This document shows, one piece after another, positions 1 to 8,864 of a DNA stretch of 49,459 bases. A program made the translations under genes and the position numbers. Numbering within the stretch: position 1 is the first letter of the stretch; the number at the start of each line of letters is the position of its first letter. The DNA is from Muribaculaceae bacterium Zag1 (GTDB lineage: Bacteria; Bacteroidota; Bacteroidia; Bacteroidales; Muribaculaceae). The DNA lies in contig NWBJ01000085.1 in NCBI GenBank assembly GCA_002633115.1, positions 1-49,459 on the forward strand, written 5' to 3'. The notes below the pieces were generated by a model. The model was not told the DNA's origin. It saw only the letters and a list, made by a program, of their open reading frames with translations, and did not search any database.

Positions 1-26
1 TCGACTTTTTAAAGCGGACTCAATTT

Positions 27-1235
27 TTAATTGTATAGCAGGTATGGTTTGCGTTGCTGTTTGAAATTCTCTACATCGTCGGCCCAGGTGGCTTTGATCT
101 CGTCGGCGCTGCGGCCATCGATGATCATCTGGCGAATGTCGCCTCGGCCGATCAACTTCTCAAAAAACGAGGTGAAGAATTTCTCGCCCTTCACATCATT
201 GTATGCGTCGATCAGATAGGTGAGGTCGAGGCCGCGCTCGATGATTTCGTCATCGTCCATCGCGCTCAGGTCTACGCCGTGGCACAGGTTGCCGAGCTGC
301 GGCGGGTTGGTGGCTCCGGGACGGCTCTCGGGAGTGAAGTCAAACTGTCGATTCTTCATCTTGGGGTGGCCGTAGATCTGGAATGGCTTGTCGGTGCCTC
401 GGCCCAGGCTCACCGGGGTGGCCTCAAAGTAGCAGAGCGAGGGGTAGAGGTAGATTGATTTCATATTTGGCAGGTTGGGCGACGGCGGCACCGGCAGATC
501 GTAGCGGGTCGAGTGGGTGTAATTGGCGCAAGGCACCACGTGGAGCTGGGCTTGCTTGCCCGAGGGAAGCCAACCCTCGCCGTTGGCCATCAGCATCATT
601 TCGGCGAGTGTCAGGCCATGCACTACGGGTATGGGCAGACGGCCCACGCCGGAGGCGTACTGCATGTCGAGGATGGGCCCGTCGACATACATGCCGTTGG
701 GGTTGGGACGGTCGAGCACCCAGAAATCCTGGCCGCGCTCGGCGGCAGCGTCCATCAGCTCGAGCATGGTGCAATAATAGGTGTAGAATCTCAGGCCTAC
801 GTCCTGTATGTCGTTGACAATGGCGTCGATTGAGTCAAGAGTTTCGTTCATGGCCTTGCGGTGCCCGGGGCCGTAGAGCGATACGATGGGCAGCCCGGTG
901 GCGGGGTCGATGCTGCTTGAGACATGCTCGCCGGCATCGGCGTTGCCACGAAATCCGTGTTCGGGCGAGAACACTACCTTGACATCCACTCCGGCCTCGC
1001 GCAGGGCGTCGAGGGTGTGGCGCCCGTCGGGCAGGATGCCGGTGTGGTTGGAGAATAGGGCAACTCTCTTGCCTTGTAGCTGTGGAGCGTAGAGGTCGAC
1101 ACGTTCGGCGCCGACCATCAGCGCTGAGTCGGCAGCCTCGTCGGCATTGGCTCCTTGCTGGGCGCCTGACTTGCCGCTGCATGACATCGCTGCGGCCATT
1201 AGACCAGTGAAAAATAGAAATCTGACAATATTCAT
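27..1235 (-). CDS. DUF1343 family exo-beta-N-acetylmuramidase (NamZ-like) lipoprotein
   Basis: This 402-aa protein matches the DUF1343 / NamZ (GH171) family, whose members remove N-acetylmuramic acid from the non-reducing end of peptidoglycan fragments during cell-wall recycling. The family motif SPEHGFRG is present in the N-terminal third. The start is placed at the ATG ending at 1235 because it gives a clear lipoprotein signal (hydrophobic stretch, then AMSC with Cys19). The longer reading frame from 1271 would begin inside the promoter box at 1269-1276. The protein is probably anchored in the outer or inner membrane, facing the periplasm. It is monocistronic within the window. Family assignment is fairly sure; exact substrate is inferred. 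Confidence 0.85.
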   Translation of the reverse strand: MNIVRFLFFTGLMAAAMSCSGKSGAQQGANADEAADSALMVGAERVDLYAPQLQGKRVALFSNHTGILPDGRHTLDALREAGVDVKVVFSPEHGFRGNADAGEHVSSSIDPATGLPIVSLYGPGHRKAMNETLDSIDAIVNDIQDVGLRFYTYYCTMLELMDAAAERGQDFWVLDRPNPNGMYVDGPILDMQYASGVGRLPIPVVHGLTLAEMMLMANGEGWLPSGKQAQLHVVPCANYTHSTRYDLPVPPSPNLPNMKSIYLYPSLCYFEATPVSLGRGTDKPFQIYGHPKMKNRQFDFTPESRPGATNPPQLGNLCHGVDLSAMDDDEIIERGLDLTYLIDAYNDVKGEKFFTSFFEKLIGRGDIRQMIIDGRSADEIKATWADDVENFKQQRKPYLLYN

Positions 1236-1268
1236 AAGAATAGATTTAATAGTTACGCAATTGCAGTG

Positions 1269-1276
1269 CAAAGATA
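1269..1276 (-). promoter_or_regulatory. -7 promoter box for the NamZ-like gene
   Basis: The minus strand reads TATCTTTG, matching the Bacteroidetes -7 consensus TAnnTTTG, about 33 nt upstream of the chosen start codon. No good -33 TTTG is visible at the usual 20-nt spacing. Confidence 0.5.
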
Positions 1277-1340
1277 CGTAGTTAATTCTAAAAAATATGT
1301 TAAATGTTGCGTAAGTTCACAAAATTTCCCGTTTTTCCTA

Positions 1341-1370
1341 TTGTAGTTTTAAAAAAAGTGCCTAACTTTG
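1341..1370 (+). promoter_or_regulatory. Bacteroidetes promoter for the tRNA-Ala gene
   Basis: TTG at 1341-1343 is followed after 19 nt by TAACTTTG at 1363-1370, a good match to the -33/-7 promoter of this phylum. It lies 39 nt upstream of the tRNA. Confidence 0.65.
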
Positions 1371-1409
1371 CACCGTCGATGACCGAAAGGACATCGAGAC
1401 AATGGAAAA

Positions 1410-1483
1410 GGGGCACTAGCTCATCTGGCTAGAGCGCGACACTGGCAGTGTCGAGGTGAGCGGTTCGAGTCCGCTGTGCTCCA
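1410..1483 (+). tRNA. tRNA-Ala (anticodon GGC)
   Basis: The sequence folds as a complete cloverleaf. Acceptor GGGGCAC pairs with GTGCTCC, the D-stem is GCTC/GAGC, the anticodon stem is CGACA/TGTCG and the T-arm is AGCGG-TTCGAGT-CCGCT. The anticodon loop CTGGCAG puts GGC at 1444-1446. The third acceptor pair is G-T (G3-U70), the alanine identity element. The 3' CCA is not encoded. A promoter and a terminator flank it, so it is a single-gene transcription unit. Confidence 0.95.
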
Positions 1484-1497
1484 CATCGATAATTGAG

Positions 1498-1528
1498 CAG
1501 GTCGCTGGTAATCACAGCGACCTGTTTT
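1498..1528 (+). terminator. Rho-independent terminator after tRNA-Ala
   Basis: A perfect 10-bp stem (CAGGTCGCTG at 1498-1507, CAGCGACCTG at 1515-1524) with a 7-nt loop is followed by TTTT. Confidence 0.8.
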
Positions 1529-1633
1529 GTCATAAACCGCCAAGTACAGAGGGCCTAGCGCCTCGCTGGCCCCGGAATCAAAAGGATGCGTGATCTCCGT
1601 GTTTTAACATAAAATTAAATAGAAGAGTTGATT

Positions 1634-2185
1634 ATGGAAAAGATGCTCATAGTGGTGGATCCGCAGATGGATTTCATTGAGGGAGGCTCCCTGCCGGTGC
1701 CGGGCGCCCAACAGGCCATGAATGCCCTGGCACAATACCTGCTCGAGAATGGCCATCAGTACGCTTGCAAAGTCGTGACTTGCGACTGGCATCCCCATGA
1801 CCATAGTTCTTTCCAAGCCCAAGGCGGGGGTTGGCCCCTGCATTGCGTGCAGCACACCGTGGGCGCTGCCGTGTATCCGCCGATTGCCGATGCCCTCTAC
1901 GCCTCTGACGGCCCGGTCGAGATCCTCACTAAGGGCAATGAGCAGGGCAGGGAGGAGTATTCGATATTCCAAAACGCTGCCTCGGCCAAAAAAATCGATG
2001 AACTGGTCAAGAGATTCAAGATCGACTACATAGAGATATGCGGCCTGGCCGGCGATGTGTGCGTGCTCAACACCTACGACGACGCTTGCCGCATCTATGG
2101 CAAGCAGCATGTGGGCGTGCTGCAAGAGTTTTCTCCATCGCTCGACGGCGGAGCCAAATTGTCATCAAAACTGCAAGAGAAATGA
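1634..2185 (+). CDS. pncA: Nicotinamidase / isochorismatase-family hydrolase
   Basis: This 183-aa enzyme would hydrolyse nicotinamide to nicotinate in NAD salvage. The cysteine-hydrolase triad is visible as Asp9 (VVDPQMDF), Lys100 (ILTKG) and Cys143 (GDVCV). The metal-site pattern DWHPHDHSSF (Asp51, His53, His57) is that of PncA. The ATG at 1634 is preferred over an in-frame TTG at 1628. The stop overlaps the start of pncB as ATGA, so the two are translationally coupled. That neighbour makes the product of this reaction the direct substrate of the next gene and supports nicotinamidase over other isochorismatase-fold functions. Confidence 0.92.
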   Translation: MEKMLIVVDPQMDFIEGGSLPVPGAQQAMNALAQYLLENGHQYACKVVTCDWHPHDHSSFQAQGGGWPLHCVQHTVGAAVYPPIADALYASDGPVEILTKGNEQGREEYSIFQNAASAKKIDELVKRFKIDYIEICGLAGDVCVLNTYDDACRIYGKQHVGVLQEFSPSLDGGAKLSSKLQEK

Positions 2186-3387
2186 AACCCATCATCACAC
2201 ATTTCACCGACGACGACCTGTACAAGTTCACAATGTGCTGCGCCGTGATCGACAACTTCCCGCGCGCCCAGGTGAAATACGCCTTTACCGACCGCAACAA
2301 CCTGTGCTATCCCCAGGGATTCGCCAAGGCTCTGCAAGAGCAGATCGACTCGCTTCAGGACCTGCGCATCACTCCTGAGGAGATTGCCTTCATGCGTCGG
2401 CGCTGCTCGTACCTGCCATCGTGGATGGGCACGTATCTGCAGGGCTTTCGTTACGACAGCCGCTGGGTCAAGATTGAGCAGGATGCCTCAGGCCATCTGA
2501 GCATCGGCTTTGAGGGCAGCTGGGGCGACACCATTTTGCTCGAAGTCAAGGTGTTGGCCATAATATCAGAGCTCTATTACCGCATCACCGGGCAGCTCGA
2601 TAGGGTGGATTATGACGATTTCTACCATCGGTCGTACAAGAAAGGCGAACGTCTGCTCGGGGCCGGATGCACATTCAGCGACTTTGGCACTCGGCGGCGC
2701 GCATCGTTTGAGGCCGAGGATGTGCTGGTGCAAGCCATGAAGGATTGCAACGACTCGCGCCAGTGGCCCGGGCGATTCTCCGGCACCAGCAATGTGTACT
2801 TGGCTATGAAGCATGATGTCAAGCCCATCGGCACGATGGCCCACGAGTTTGTGGCTGCCATCGGCGGCATGTACGGTCCGCAGATGGCCAACCACATAGC
2901 TATGGACCTGTGGCGCCATACCTATCGCGGCGCCCTTGGCACTTTCCTCTACGACACGTATGGCTGGAAGATTTTCAGCCTGAATTTCTCGGAGGACTTT
3001 GCCAACCTGTTCAAGGGACTGCGTGTCGACAGCGGCGACAATCACGAGCAGCTGATGAAGATTGTCGACAAATACCGCTCACTCGGCATCGACCCGCTCA
3101 CCAAGCAGGTCATCTTCAGCAACGGCCTTAACACCGACGATGCCCTTGAGATTCAGAGCTATGCGCCCAAGTATTGCCAGCCCTCGTTTGGCATCGGCAC
3201 CCATTTCACCAACGATTTTCCGGGCATCAAGCCCATGAACATAGTGATCAAGCTGATTGCCGCCAAGATTACTGAATCGTGGACATTCTACAATGCCACT
3301 TGCAAGCTCAGCGAAGACGAGGGCAAGCACACCGGTGACTCAGCCGTGGTGCGCCGATTCATGGAGGCGCTGCACATGGGTGAGTAG
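2182..3387 (+). CDS. pncB: Nicotinate phosphoribosyltransferase
   Basis: This 401-aa protein has the length and motifs of PncB, which joins nicotinate to PRPP (with ATP hydrolysis) to form nicotinate mononucleotide in the Preiss-Handler pathway. The GTMAHE motif around residue 217 carries the His (H221) that is phosphorylated in the family. The DSGDN segment contributes to the phosphoribosyl site. The reading frame is open further upstream to 2038, but the ATG at 2182 gives the canonical N-terminus (MKPIITHFTDDDLYKFTM) and overlaps the pncA stop by 4 nt. A strong terminator follows. Confidence 0.95.
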   Translation: MKPIITHFTDDDLYKFTMCCAVIDNFPRAQVKYAFTDRNNLCYPQGFAKALQEQIDSLQDLRITPEEIAFMRRRCSYLPSWMGTYLQGFRYDSRWVKIEQDASGHLSIGFEGSWGDTILLEVKVLAIISELYYRITGQLDRVDYDDFYHRSYKKGERLLGAGCTFSDFGTRRRASFEAEDVLVQAMKDCNDSRQWPGRFSGTSNVYLAMKHDVKPIGTMAHEFVAAIGGMYGPQMANHIAMDLWRHTYRGALGTFLYDTYGWKIFSLNFSEDFANLFKGLRVDSGDNHEQLMKIVDKYRSLGIDPLTKQVIFSNGLNTDDALEIQSYAPKYCQPSFGIGTHFTNDFPGIKPMNIVIKLIAAKITESWTFYNATCKLSEDEGKHTGDSAVVRRFMEALHMGE

Positions 3388-3389
3388 GA

Positions 3390-3430
3390 ATCATAGGCAG
3401 CCTAATGGCAATAGGATTCATAGGCAGCCT
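3390..3430. repeat. Short direct repeat after pncB
   Basis: The string TCATAGGCAGCCTA occurs twice, near 3391-3404 and 3417-3430, just before the pncB terminator. It looks like decaying or slipped intergenic sequence; no function is evident. Confidence 0.5.
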
Positions 3431-3452
3431 AGGATTCCTAATCTGATAGCTA

Positions 3453-3481
3453 AAGCGTGGCGCTTGCGCCACGCTTTTTTC
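3453..3481 (+). terminator. Rho-independent terminator of pncAB
   Basis: A GC-rich 9-11 bp stem (AGCGTGGCG / CGCCACGCT) with a tiny loop is followed by a run of T. Confidence 0.88.
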
Positions 3482-3530
3482 TGCCAAAAAATATTTTATA
3501 AAGAGGTATAGGAAATTCAGAAATAATTTG

Positions 3531-3538
3531 TACCTTTG
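3531..3538 (+). promoter_or_regulatory. -7 promoter box (TACCTTTG) for the Na+/H+ antiporter gene
   Basis: TACCTTTG lies 29 nt upstream of the chosen ATG and matches TAnnTTTG. Together with flanking bases it also fits GTANNTTTGC (3530-3539), the core used by CTnDOT-type elements, so it could be an unused integration site. Confidence 0.5.
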
Positions 3539-3567
3539 CCGCAAATTTGCAAAGAAAGGAAAAAGTC

Positions 3568-4959
3568 ATGTTTGTCACTCTTGTTGCACTGTTTGCGCTC
3601 GGGTACCTTGCCATTGCCCTTGAGCATCCTATCAAAATTGACAAGTCGGCCAGCGCTTTGCTGCTGGGCATGGCCATGTGGGTGGTTTATGCCCTGGGTG
3701 CGGCCTCGATTCTGCCAGCGGTCAATCCTGACGGCTTGGCCAACTTCGTAGCCGAGCATGGGCTCGACGACATGCCTATTCATCATCAGTGCCTGCAGTA
3801 CATCCTCAACATCGACATCGTTGAGCATCTGGGCGACATCACCCAGACACTGTTCTTCTTGATCGGAGCCATGACGATAGTCGAACTGATTGATGTGCAT
3901 GAGGGTTTCTCTGTGCTCACCGACCATATCACCACGCGCAATAAGCGCGCCCTGTTGGTGGTGATCTGCATGGTTACTTTTATCCTCTCGGCTGTGCTCG
4001 ACAACCTCACCACCACCATCGTGATGCTGATGCTGCTGCGCAAGCTGGTGGCCGACAAGGACGAGCGTTGGATGTTTGCCGGCATGATCGTCATCGCCGC
4101 CAACACCGGCGGCGCTTGGTCGCCCATCGGCGATGTCACCACTATCATGCTATGGGTCAAGGGCAATGTCACCACTCAGGCCCTGATCAGCTATGTGCTG
4201 CTGCCGAGCTTGGCAGCCCTGTTTGTGCCTCTGGCAATCGTGCTGCCGAGGCTCAAAGGCAATCTGCCCCCGATGGAGCATCAGCAAGAGCGCAACTCAG
4301 AGACAACCCTTGGCGAACGCAAGCTGATACTCGGCTTGGGCGTGGCCGGATTGCTGTTTGTGCCTGTATTCAAGAGCATAACTCACCTGCCGCCGTTTGT
4401 TGGCATCTTGCTGTCGCTCGGCGTGCTGTGGGTATTCACCGAGGTTTTCTATAACCGCAAAAAGCTGGACAAGAGCAAGGAGCATCGCTTGGCCAAGGTG
4501 ATTTCGCGCATCGACATGAGCACGATCCTATTCTTCTTCGGCATCCTGATGGCTGTGGCCGTGCTGCAGAGCACGGGCATACTCGCCGCCGCAGCCCACT
4601 GGCTCGACCAAGCTGTGCACAATGTGTATGTGATCAACTCGATTCTGGGCGTGATGTCGTCGATTGTCGACAATGTGCCTCTTGTGGCTGCCGCCATGGG
4701 CATGTATCCGGTCGAACCGGTTACTGCTACCGGCTATGCCGCCAACTTCATGGTCGATGGCGTGTTCTGGGAGTTCCTGAGCTACTGCGCCGGCGTGGGC
4801 GGTTCGATTCTGATCATTGGTTCGGCTGCTGGCGTGATCGCTATGGGCATCGAGAAGATACCCTTTGGCTGGTATCTCAAGAAATTCTCGCTCCTGGCCC
4901 TGCTGGGCTATGCAGCCGGCGCCCTGGTCTACATCGGCGAGTGCACCCTACTGAAATAA
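3568..4959 (+). CDS. nhaD: NhaD-type Na+/H+ antiporter
   Basis: This 463-aa polytopic membrane protein resembles NhaD antiporters, which exchange cytoplasmic Na+ (or Li+) for external H+. Roughly a dozen hydrophobic helices are visible. The conserved segments VLDNLTTTIVMLMLLRKL and ANTGGAWSPIGDVTTIML are diagnostic of the NhaD/ion-transporter fold, and SSIVDNVPLVAAAMGMY is the second inverted-repeat half. The ATG at 3568 is chosen because an AGGA ribosome-binding motif lies about 8 nt upstream; an in-frame TTG at 3547 adds seven residues. It stands alone between a promoter and a long hairpin. Confidence 0.9.
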   Translation: MFVTLVALFALGYLAIALEHPIKIDKSASALLLGMAMWVVYALGAASILPAVNPDGLANFVAEHGLDDMPIHHQCLQYILNIDIVEHLGDITQTLFFLIGAMTIVELIDVHEGFSVLTDHITTRNKRALLVVICMVTFILSAVLDNLTTTIVMLMLLRKLVADKDERWMFAGMIVIAANTGGAWSPIGDVTTIMLWVKGNVTTQALISYVLLPSLAALFVPLAIVLPRLKGNLPPMEHQQERNSETTLGERKLILGLGVAGLLFVPVFKSITHLPPFVGILLSLGVLWVFTEVFYNRKKLDKSKEHRLAKVISRIDMSTILFFFGILMAVAVLQSTGILAAAAHWLDQAVHNVYVINSILGVMSSIVDNVPLVAAAMGMYPVEPVTATGYAANFMVDGVFWEFLSYCAGVGGSILIIGSAAGVIAMGIEKIPFGWYLKKFSLLALLGYAAGALVYIGECTLLK

Positions 4960-4960
4960 G

Positions 4961-5082
4961 GACCGTAAGGACATAAGGGACCGTAAGGACATAAGGGACC
5001 GTAAGGACATAAGAGACATAAGGACATAAGACTATCCTTTCCATCTTATGTCCTTATGTCTCTTATGTCCTTACGGTCCCTT
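4961..5082. repeat. Tandem 18-bp repeats folding into a 38-bp perfect hairpin
   Basis: The 18-bp unit GACCGTAAGGACATAAGG starts at 4961, 4979 and 4997 (the last copy diverges at its end). Bases 4993-5030 are perfectly complementary to 5045-5082, leaving a 14-nt loop. An A/T-rich tail follows, so it may stop transcription from nhaD. The arm is far longer than a terminator needs. Confidence 0.85.
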
Positions 5083-5152
5083 AAAATATTAAATTTGGCC
5101 ATGTTATAGAAATATTTTTGTCAAAAATAGAGAGAAATTGGGAGATAAGTGC

Positions 5153-5160
5153 TAACTTTG
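5153..5160 (+). promoter_or_regulatory. -7 promoter box (TAACTTTG) for the Na/Pi transporter
   Basis: TAACTTTG matches TAnnTTTG and lies 28 nt upstream of the start codon. No clear -33 element is seen at the usual spacing. Confidence 0.5.
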
Positions 5161-5188
5161 CGCATAAGATTCAATACGTATCTCATCG

Positions 5189-7009
5189 ATGAACTATAGC
5201 ATACTCGATCTATTGAGCCTCCTGGGAGCAGTCGGACTGTTTCTCTATGGCATGAAGGTGATGAGCGAAGGCTTACAGAAGGTGGCAGGCGACCGTCTGC
5301 GCAACATTCTGTCGGCTATGACGCGCAACAGATTTTCTGGTCTTATGACCGGTTTTGGCATCACAGCCCTAATCCAGAGCTCGTCGGCCTCGACGGTGAT
5401 GGTAGTCAGCTTTGTAAATGCCGGTCTTATGGCCTTGGCGCAGTCAATGGCGGTAATCATGGGTGCAAACGTCGGTACGACGTTCACGGCCTGGGTTATC
5501 GCTCTTTTTGGCTTTAAGGTCAATGTTTCGCTGTTTGTGCTGCCTCTGATCGGCCTGTCGGTGCCTCTGCTTTTTGCCAAGAAGGGCAAGACCAAGAGTA
5601 TCGGTGAGTTTATCATCGGTTTCTCGTTCCTCTTTATGGGCTTGGGCATGATTAGCCTCTATGTGCCTGACTTGCAGAGCAATCCCGAGGTGTTTGCCTA
5701 CCTGCGCCAGTATGCCTCGATGGGCATCGGCTCAATTATAATCTTCTTATTGGTCGGTCTCATCATCACTATCATCATCCAGAGCTCGGCAGCGACATTT
5801 GCCATCGTGCTGATTATGTGCTCAAAGGGCTGGATTACGTTCGATCTGGCTTGCGCCGTGGTGCTCGGCAGCAATATCGGTACCACCATCACCCCGTTGC
5901 TCGCATCAATGAGCGGTAATGTGGCGGCAAAGCGCACCGCTATGGGCCACTTGCTGTTCAACCTGCTGGGCACCATCTGGTGCGTGGCAGTGTTCATCCC
6001 CTTTGCCAACTTCAACTCTTGGCTCACCGAGGCTATCGGCCAAGGCGACCCCAACGCCCTGTACCAATTCGTAACCGACCTCGAGAAGACGGCCCCCGAG
6101 ATTTACAATCATCTATTTGACGACTCATTGCCCGCTGGCCACGATGCTGTCAAGCAGCTCGGCGAGATGCAGAGCAGCGTATCGTTTGGCTTGTCAATCT
6201 TCCATACCACGTTCAACATCGTGAATGTTCTGATTATGATATGGTTCTGCAACCTGTATGTCAAGATTGTCGAGAAGCTGGTACCGGCCAAGCACAAGGA
6301 GGGCGAGGAGGAGTTCACCCTCAAATACATCTCATCAGGTATGCTCAGCGCATCCGAACTCAACATCGCTCAGGCCGAAAAGGAGATTGGCGTTTATGCC
6401 GAGCGTGTGAGCCGCATGATCAAGATGGGCCAGGAATTGGTGCATACCAAGGAGGACAGCGAGGACTTCTCGCAGCTGCTGTCGCGCATCGAGAAGTATG
6501 AGGATATCAGCGACCGCATGGAGCTTGAGATTGCCAACTACCTCAACCGCGTGGCCCAGGGTCGCCTCTCTGACGAAGGCAAGCTGCGCGTGGCTGGCAT
6601 GCTCACCATAATCAGCGAAATCGAGAGCATCGCCGACTGCTGCTACGGCATCGGCAAGATCTTGACGCGCAAGATCCAGAGCAATGTGGTATTCAACGAG
6701 GAGATTTACACCAACCTCGACGTGCTGTTCAAGTATGTCGAACAGGCAGCCGACATGATGGTGCAAATGCTGCTCGATGTGGAGAATGTGCAGGAGCGCG
6801 CCCTCATCTCGAGCTACAACAAGGAGCGCGAAATCAACAATCTGCGCAACCAGTACCGCGCCGCCAACGTGCCTAACATCAACGACCAGCACTATGAATA
6901 TCAGGCTGGTATCTACTATATGGACCTTGTGAGCGACCTTGAGAAGACTGGCGACTACATCATCAACGTGGTCGACACCATCAAGGACCAATTCCACGTC
7001 AAACGATAA
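5189..7009 (+). CDS. Na/Pi cotransporter family protein with C-terminal PhoU-like domain
   Basis: This 606-aa protein is a PF02690 Na+/phosphate cotransporter. The two inverted repeat halves each carry the signature QSSSAS (around residue 63) and QSSAATF (around residue 195). About eight to ten membrane helices fill residues 1-360. The rest, from about 390 to 600, is a charged helical region of the PhoU type, thought to tie transport to phosphate signalling. The family takes up or exports inorganic phosphate with Na+; direction is not deducible here. The ATG at 5189 gives the usual N-terminus. Confidence 0.9.
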   Translation: MNYSILDLLSLLGAVGLFLYGMKVMSEGLQKVAGDRLRNILSAMTRNRFSGLMTGFGITALIQSSSASTVMVVSFVNAGLMALAQSMAVIMGANVGTTFTAWVIALFGFKVNVSLFVLPLIGLSVPLLFAKKGKTKSIGEFIIGFSFLFMGLGMISLYVPDLQSNPEVFAYLRQYASMGIGSIIIFLLVGLIITIIIQSSAATFAIVLIMCSKGWITFDLACAVVLGSNIGTTITPLLASMSGNVAAKRTAMGHLLFNLLGTIWCVAVFIPFANFNSWLTEAIGQGDPNALYQFVTDLEKTAPEIYNHLFDDSLPAGHDAVKQLGEMQSSVSFGLSIFHTTFNIVNVLIMIWFCNLYVKIVEKLVPAKHKEGEEEFTLKYISSGMLSASELNIAQAEKEIGVYAERVSRMIKMGQELVHTKEDSEDFSQLLSRIEKYEDISDRMELEIANYLNRVAQGRLSDEGKLRVAGMLTIISEIESIADCCYGIGKILTRKIQSNVVFNEEIYTNLDVLFKYVEQAADMMVQMLLDVENVQERALISSYNKEREINNLRNQYRAANVPNINDQHYEYQAGIYYMDLVSDLEKTGDYIINVVDTIKDQFHVKR

Positions 7010-7011
7010 TA

Positions 7012-7119
7012 AAAAATGAAAAATGAATAATGAAAAATGAAAAATGACCATCCGGATGGCCATTTTTCACTTTTCATTATTCACTTTTCATTTTTCATTT
7101 TTCATTATTCACTTTTCAT
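7012..7119. repeat. AT-rich inverted repeat built from AAAATGA units
   Basis: Left of a central CCATCCGGATGG palindrome near 7047-7058 lie repeats of AAAAATGA and AATAATGA. Right of it lie their complements (TCATTTTT, TCATTATT). The whole spacer between the transporter and the Fe-S protein can fold into one long imperfect hairpin. It may terminate the upstream transcript. No promoter with the usual consensus is visible before the next gene. Confidence 0.75.
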
Positions 7120-7122
7120 TAT

Positions 7123-8067
7123 ATGTATCGGCATCTCAAAAGAATCAGAGTGATAGGGTCGGTAGTGTTTTTGGCACTGCTGACCTACACTATTATTGAT
7201 GCCTCGTTTGCGCTGACGCGCATCGGCCAGATTGTGCTGAAGACGCAGCTGGTGCCATCTATTCTGGCTGGCGCGGCTATCTGGCTGGTGCTGTGGCTGT
7301 TGATTACTCTGACTTTTGGCCGAGTCTACTGCTCATCGGTGTGCCCGTTGGGCACGCTGCAGGATGCCGCGGCCCGGTGCGGCGTATGGTGCCGCAAGGG
7401 CACACGCAAATATTACCGCTATGCTGCGCCGCTCAACGCTCTGCGCATACCCATAGCGATTGCCGTGGGCGCCTGTCTGCTGTTTGGATTCACATTTGTG
7501 GTCACGCTCACCGACCCATTCACGCTCTACAGCCGCATTGTGATAGCCATAGCCAAGCCTATGGCCATTGGCTTGGGCAGCCTCGGGGCCGCTTGCATTG
7601 TGCTGGCGGCTGTGGGCTTGGTGGCATGGAAGCGCGGGCGACTGCTGTGCAACACTGTGTGTCCGCTTGGCGGCATGCTGGCGCTGATCAGCCGCGTGCC
7701 GGTGTATCGCATCGACATCAACACCGACAAGTGCATACATTGCGGCAAGTGCGAGGATGTGTGCAAGTCGGAATGTATCGACCTGCGCGGCGGCTGCGTG
7801 GTCGACAACACGCGATGCGTGATGTGCATGAATTGCACGGCCGTCTGCCCCAACGATGCCATCACGCTGCGCCGCGGCAAATACCGGCTCTCAACCCCGA
7901 TGATGCTTGCCACCGGCAATCAAGCCCAATGCCAAATGAAAAATGAGGTCCCGACCGAAGCCTCGATCACATCCCGATCGAGTGCCCTTGATCGCCTCGA
8001 TCGCCACGATTCTCACGATATTATCGATACTATCGATAATATCGATGCGCCTAATAAATCCCATTGA
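7123..8067 (+). CDS. Membrane-bound 4Fe-4S ferredoxin-type protein (NapH/CcoG-like)
   Basis: This 314-aa protein has four or five membrane helices in residues 8-170. Two CxxxCP motifs sit at membrane edges (Cys70/Cys74 in YCSSVCPLG, Cys176/Cys180 in LCNTVCPLG), as in the NapH/NosR/MauN electron-transfer family. Two classic [4Fe-4S] ferredoxin motifs follow: Cys204-207-210-214 and Cys232-235-238-242. It probably passes electrons across or along the inner membrane, but the partner is not encoded nearby. Residues from about 265 to the end are a low-complexity tail (Asp, Ile, His) encoded by repeat-like DNA and are probably not part of the fold. It ends just before thyA. Confidence 0.8.
   Translation: MYRHLKRIRVIGSVVFLALLTYTIIDASFALTRIGQIVLKTQLVPSILAGAAIWLVLWLLITLTFGRVYCSSVCPLGTLQDAAARCGVWCRKGTRKYYRYAAPLNALRIPIAIAVGACLLFGFTFVVTLTDPFTLYSRIVIAIAKPMAIGLGSLGAACIVLAAVGLVAWKRGRLLCNTVCPLGGMLALISRVPVYRIDINTDKCIHCGKCEDVCKSECIDLRGGCVVDNTRCVMCMNCTAVCPNDAITLRRGKYRLSTPMMLATGNQAQCQMKNEVPTEASITSRSSALDRLDRHDSHDIIDTIDNIDAPNKSH
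8016..8044. repeat. 29-bp near-perfect palindrome inside the Fe-S gene's 3' end
   Basis: The 14-nt arms CGATATTATCGATA (8016-8029) and TATCGATAATATCG (8031-8044) are exactly complementary around one base. It lies 25 bp before thyA and encodes the DI-rich tail of the preceding protein. Confidence 0.85.
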
Positions 8068-8069
8068 TC

Positions 8070-8864
8070 ATGAAACAATACCTCGATTTGCTCCAGCATA
8101 TTCTACGCGACGGTGTCGACAAGGCTGACCGCACCGGCACCGGCACTCGCTCTGTATTTGGCTATCAGATGCGTTTTGACCTAAGCAAGGGTTTCCCCTT
8201 GCTTACCACCAAGAAATTGCATCTCAAGTCAATCATCTATGAGCTGTTGTGGTTTCTGCGTGGCGACACCAATGTGCATTATCTGCAGGAGCATGGGGTG
8301 CGCATCTGGAATGAGTGGGCTGGACCCGATGGCGACCTGGGGCCCATCTACGGCTATCAGTGGCGCTCATGGCCTGACTACAATGGGGGCCATATCGACC
8401 AGATATCCGAGGTGATACGCCAGATCAAGGAGAATCCCGATTCGCGCCGCATCATCGTCAGCGCCTGGAATGTCGGCGACCTGGAGGCCATGCACTTGCC
8501 TCCTTGCCATCTGCTGTTTCAATTCTATGTGGCTCAGGGCAAGCTGAGCCTGCAGTTATATCAGCGCAGCGCCGACACATTTCTCGGCGTGCCTTTCAAT
8601 ATCGCCTCTTATGCCTTGCTGCTGATGATGGTGGCGCAGGTCACGGGACTTGAGCCCGGCGAGTTTATCCACACCACGGGCGACACTCATCTCTACCTCA
8701 ACCATCTCCCACAGGCCGAGCTCCAGCTCACTCGCGAACCTCGGCCGCTGCCTCGCATGCTCATCAACCCCGACGTCAAGAGCATCTTCGATTTCAAATA
8801 CGAGGATTTCCAACTCGTCGACTACGACCCCCATCCCCACATCCCCGCTACCGTATCGGTATGA
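8070..8864 (+). CDS. thyA: Thymidylate synthase
   Basis: This 264-aa protein has the exact length of E. coli ThyA, which methylates dUMP to dTMP using methylenetetrahydrofolate. The nucleophile is Cys146 in [10 protein letters not shown]. The phosphate-binding Arg in DRTGTGT, the [14 protein letters not shown] segment and the C-terminal IPATVSV (family end IKAPVAI) are all in place. The ATG at 8070 is preferred to an in-frame TTG at 8064. It overlaps folA by ATGA, the usual pairing since ThyA produces the dihydrofolate that FolA recycles. Confidence 0.97.
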   Translation: MKQYLDLLQHILRDGVDKADRTGTGTRSVFGYQMRFDLSKGFPLLTTKKLHLKSIIYELLWFLRGDTNVHYLQEHGVRIWNEWAGPDGDLGPIYGYQWRSWPDYNGGHIDQISEVIRQIKENPDSRRIIVSAWNVGDLEAMHLPPCHLLFQFYVAQGKLSLQLYQRSADTFLGVPFNIASYALLLMMVAQVTGLEPGEFIHTTGDTHLYLNHLPQAELQLTREPRPLPRMLINPDVKSIFDFKYEDFQLVDYDPHPHIPATVSV

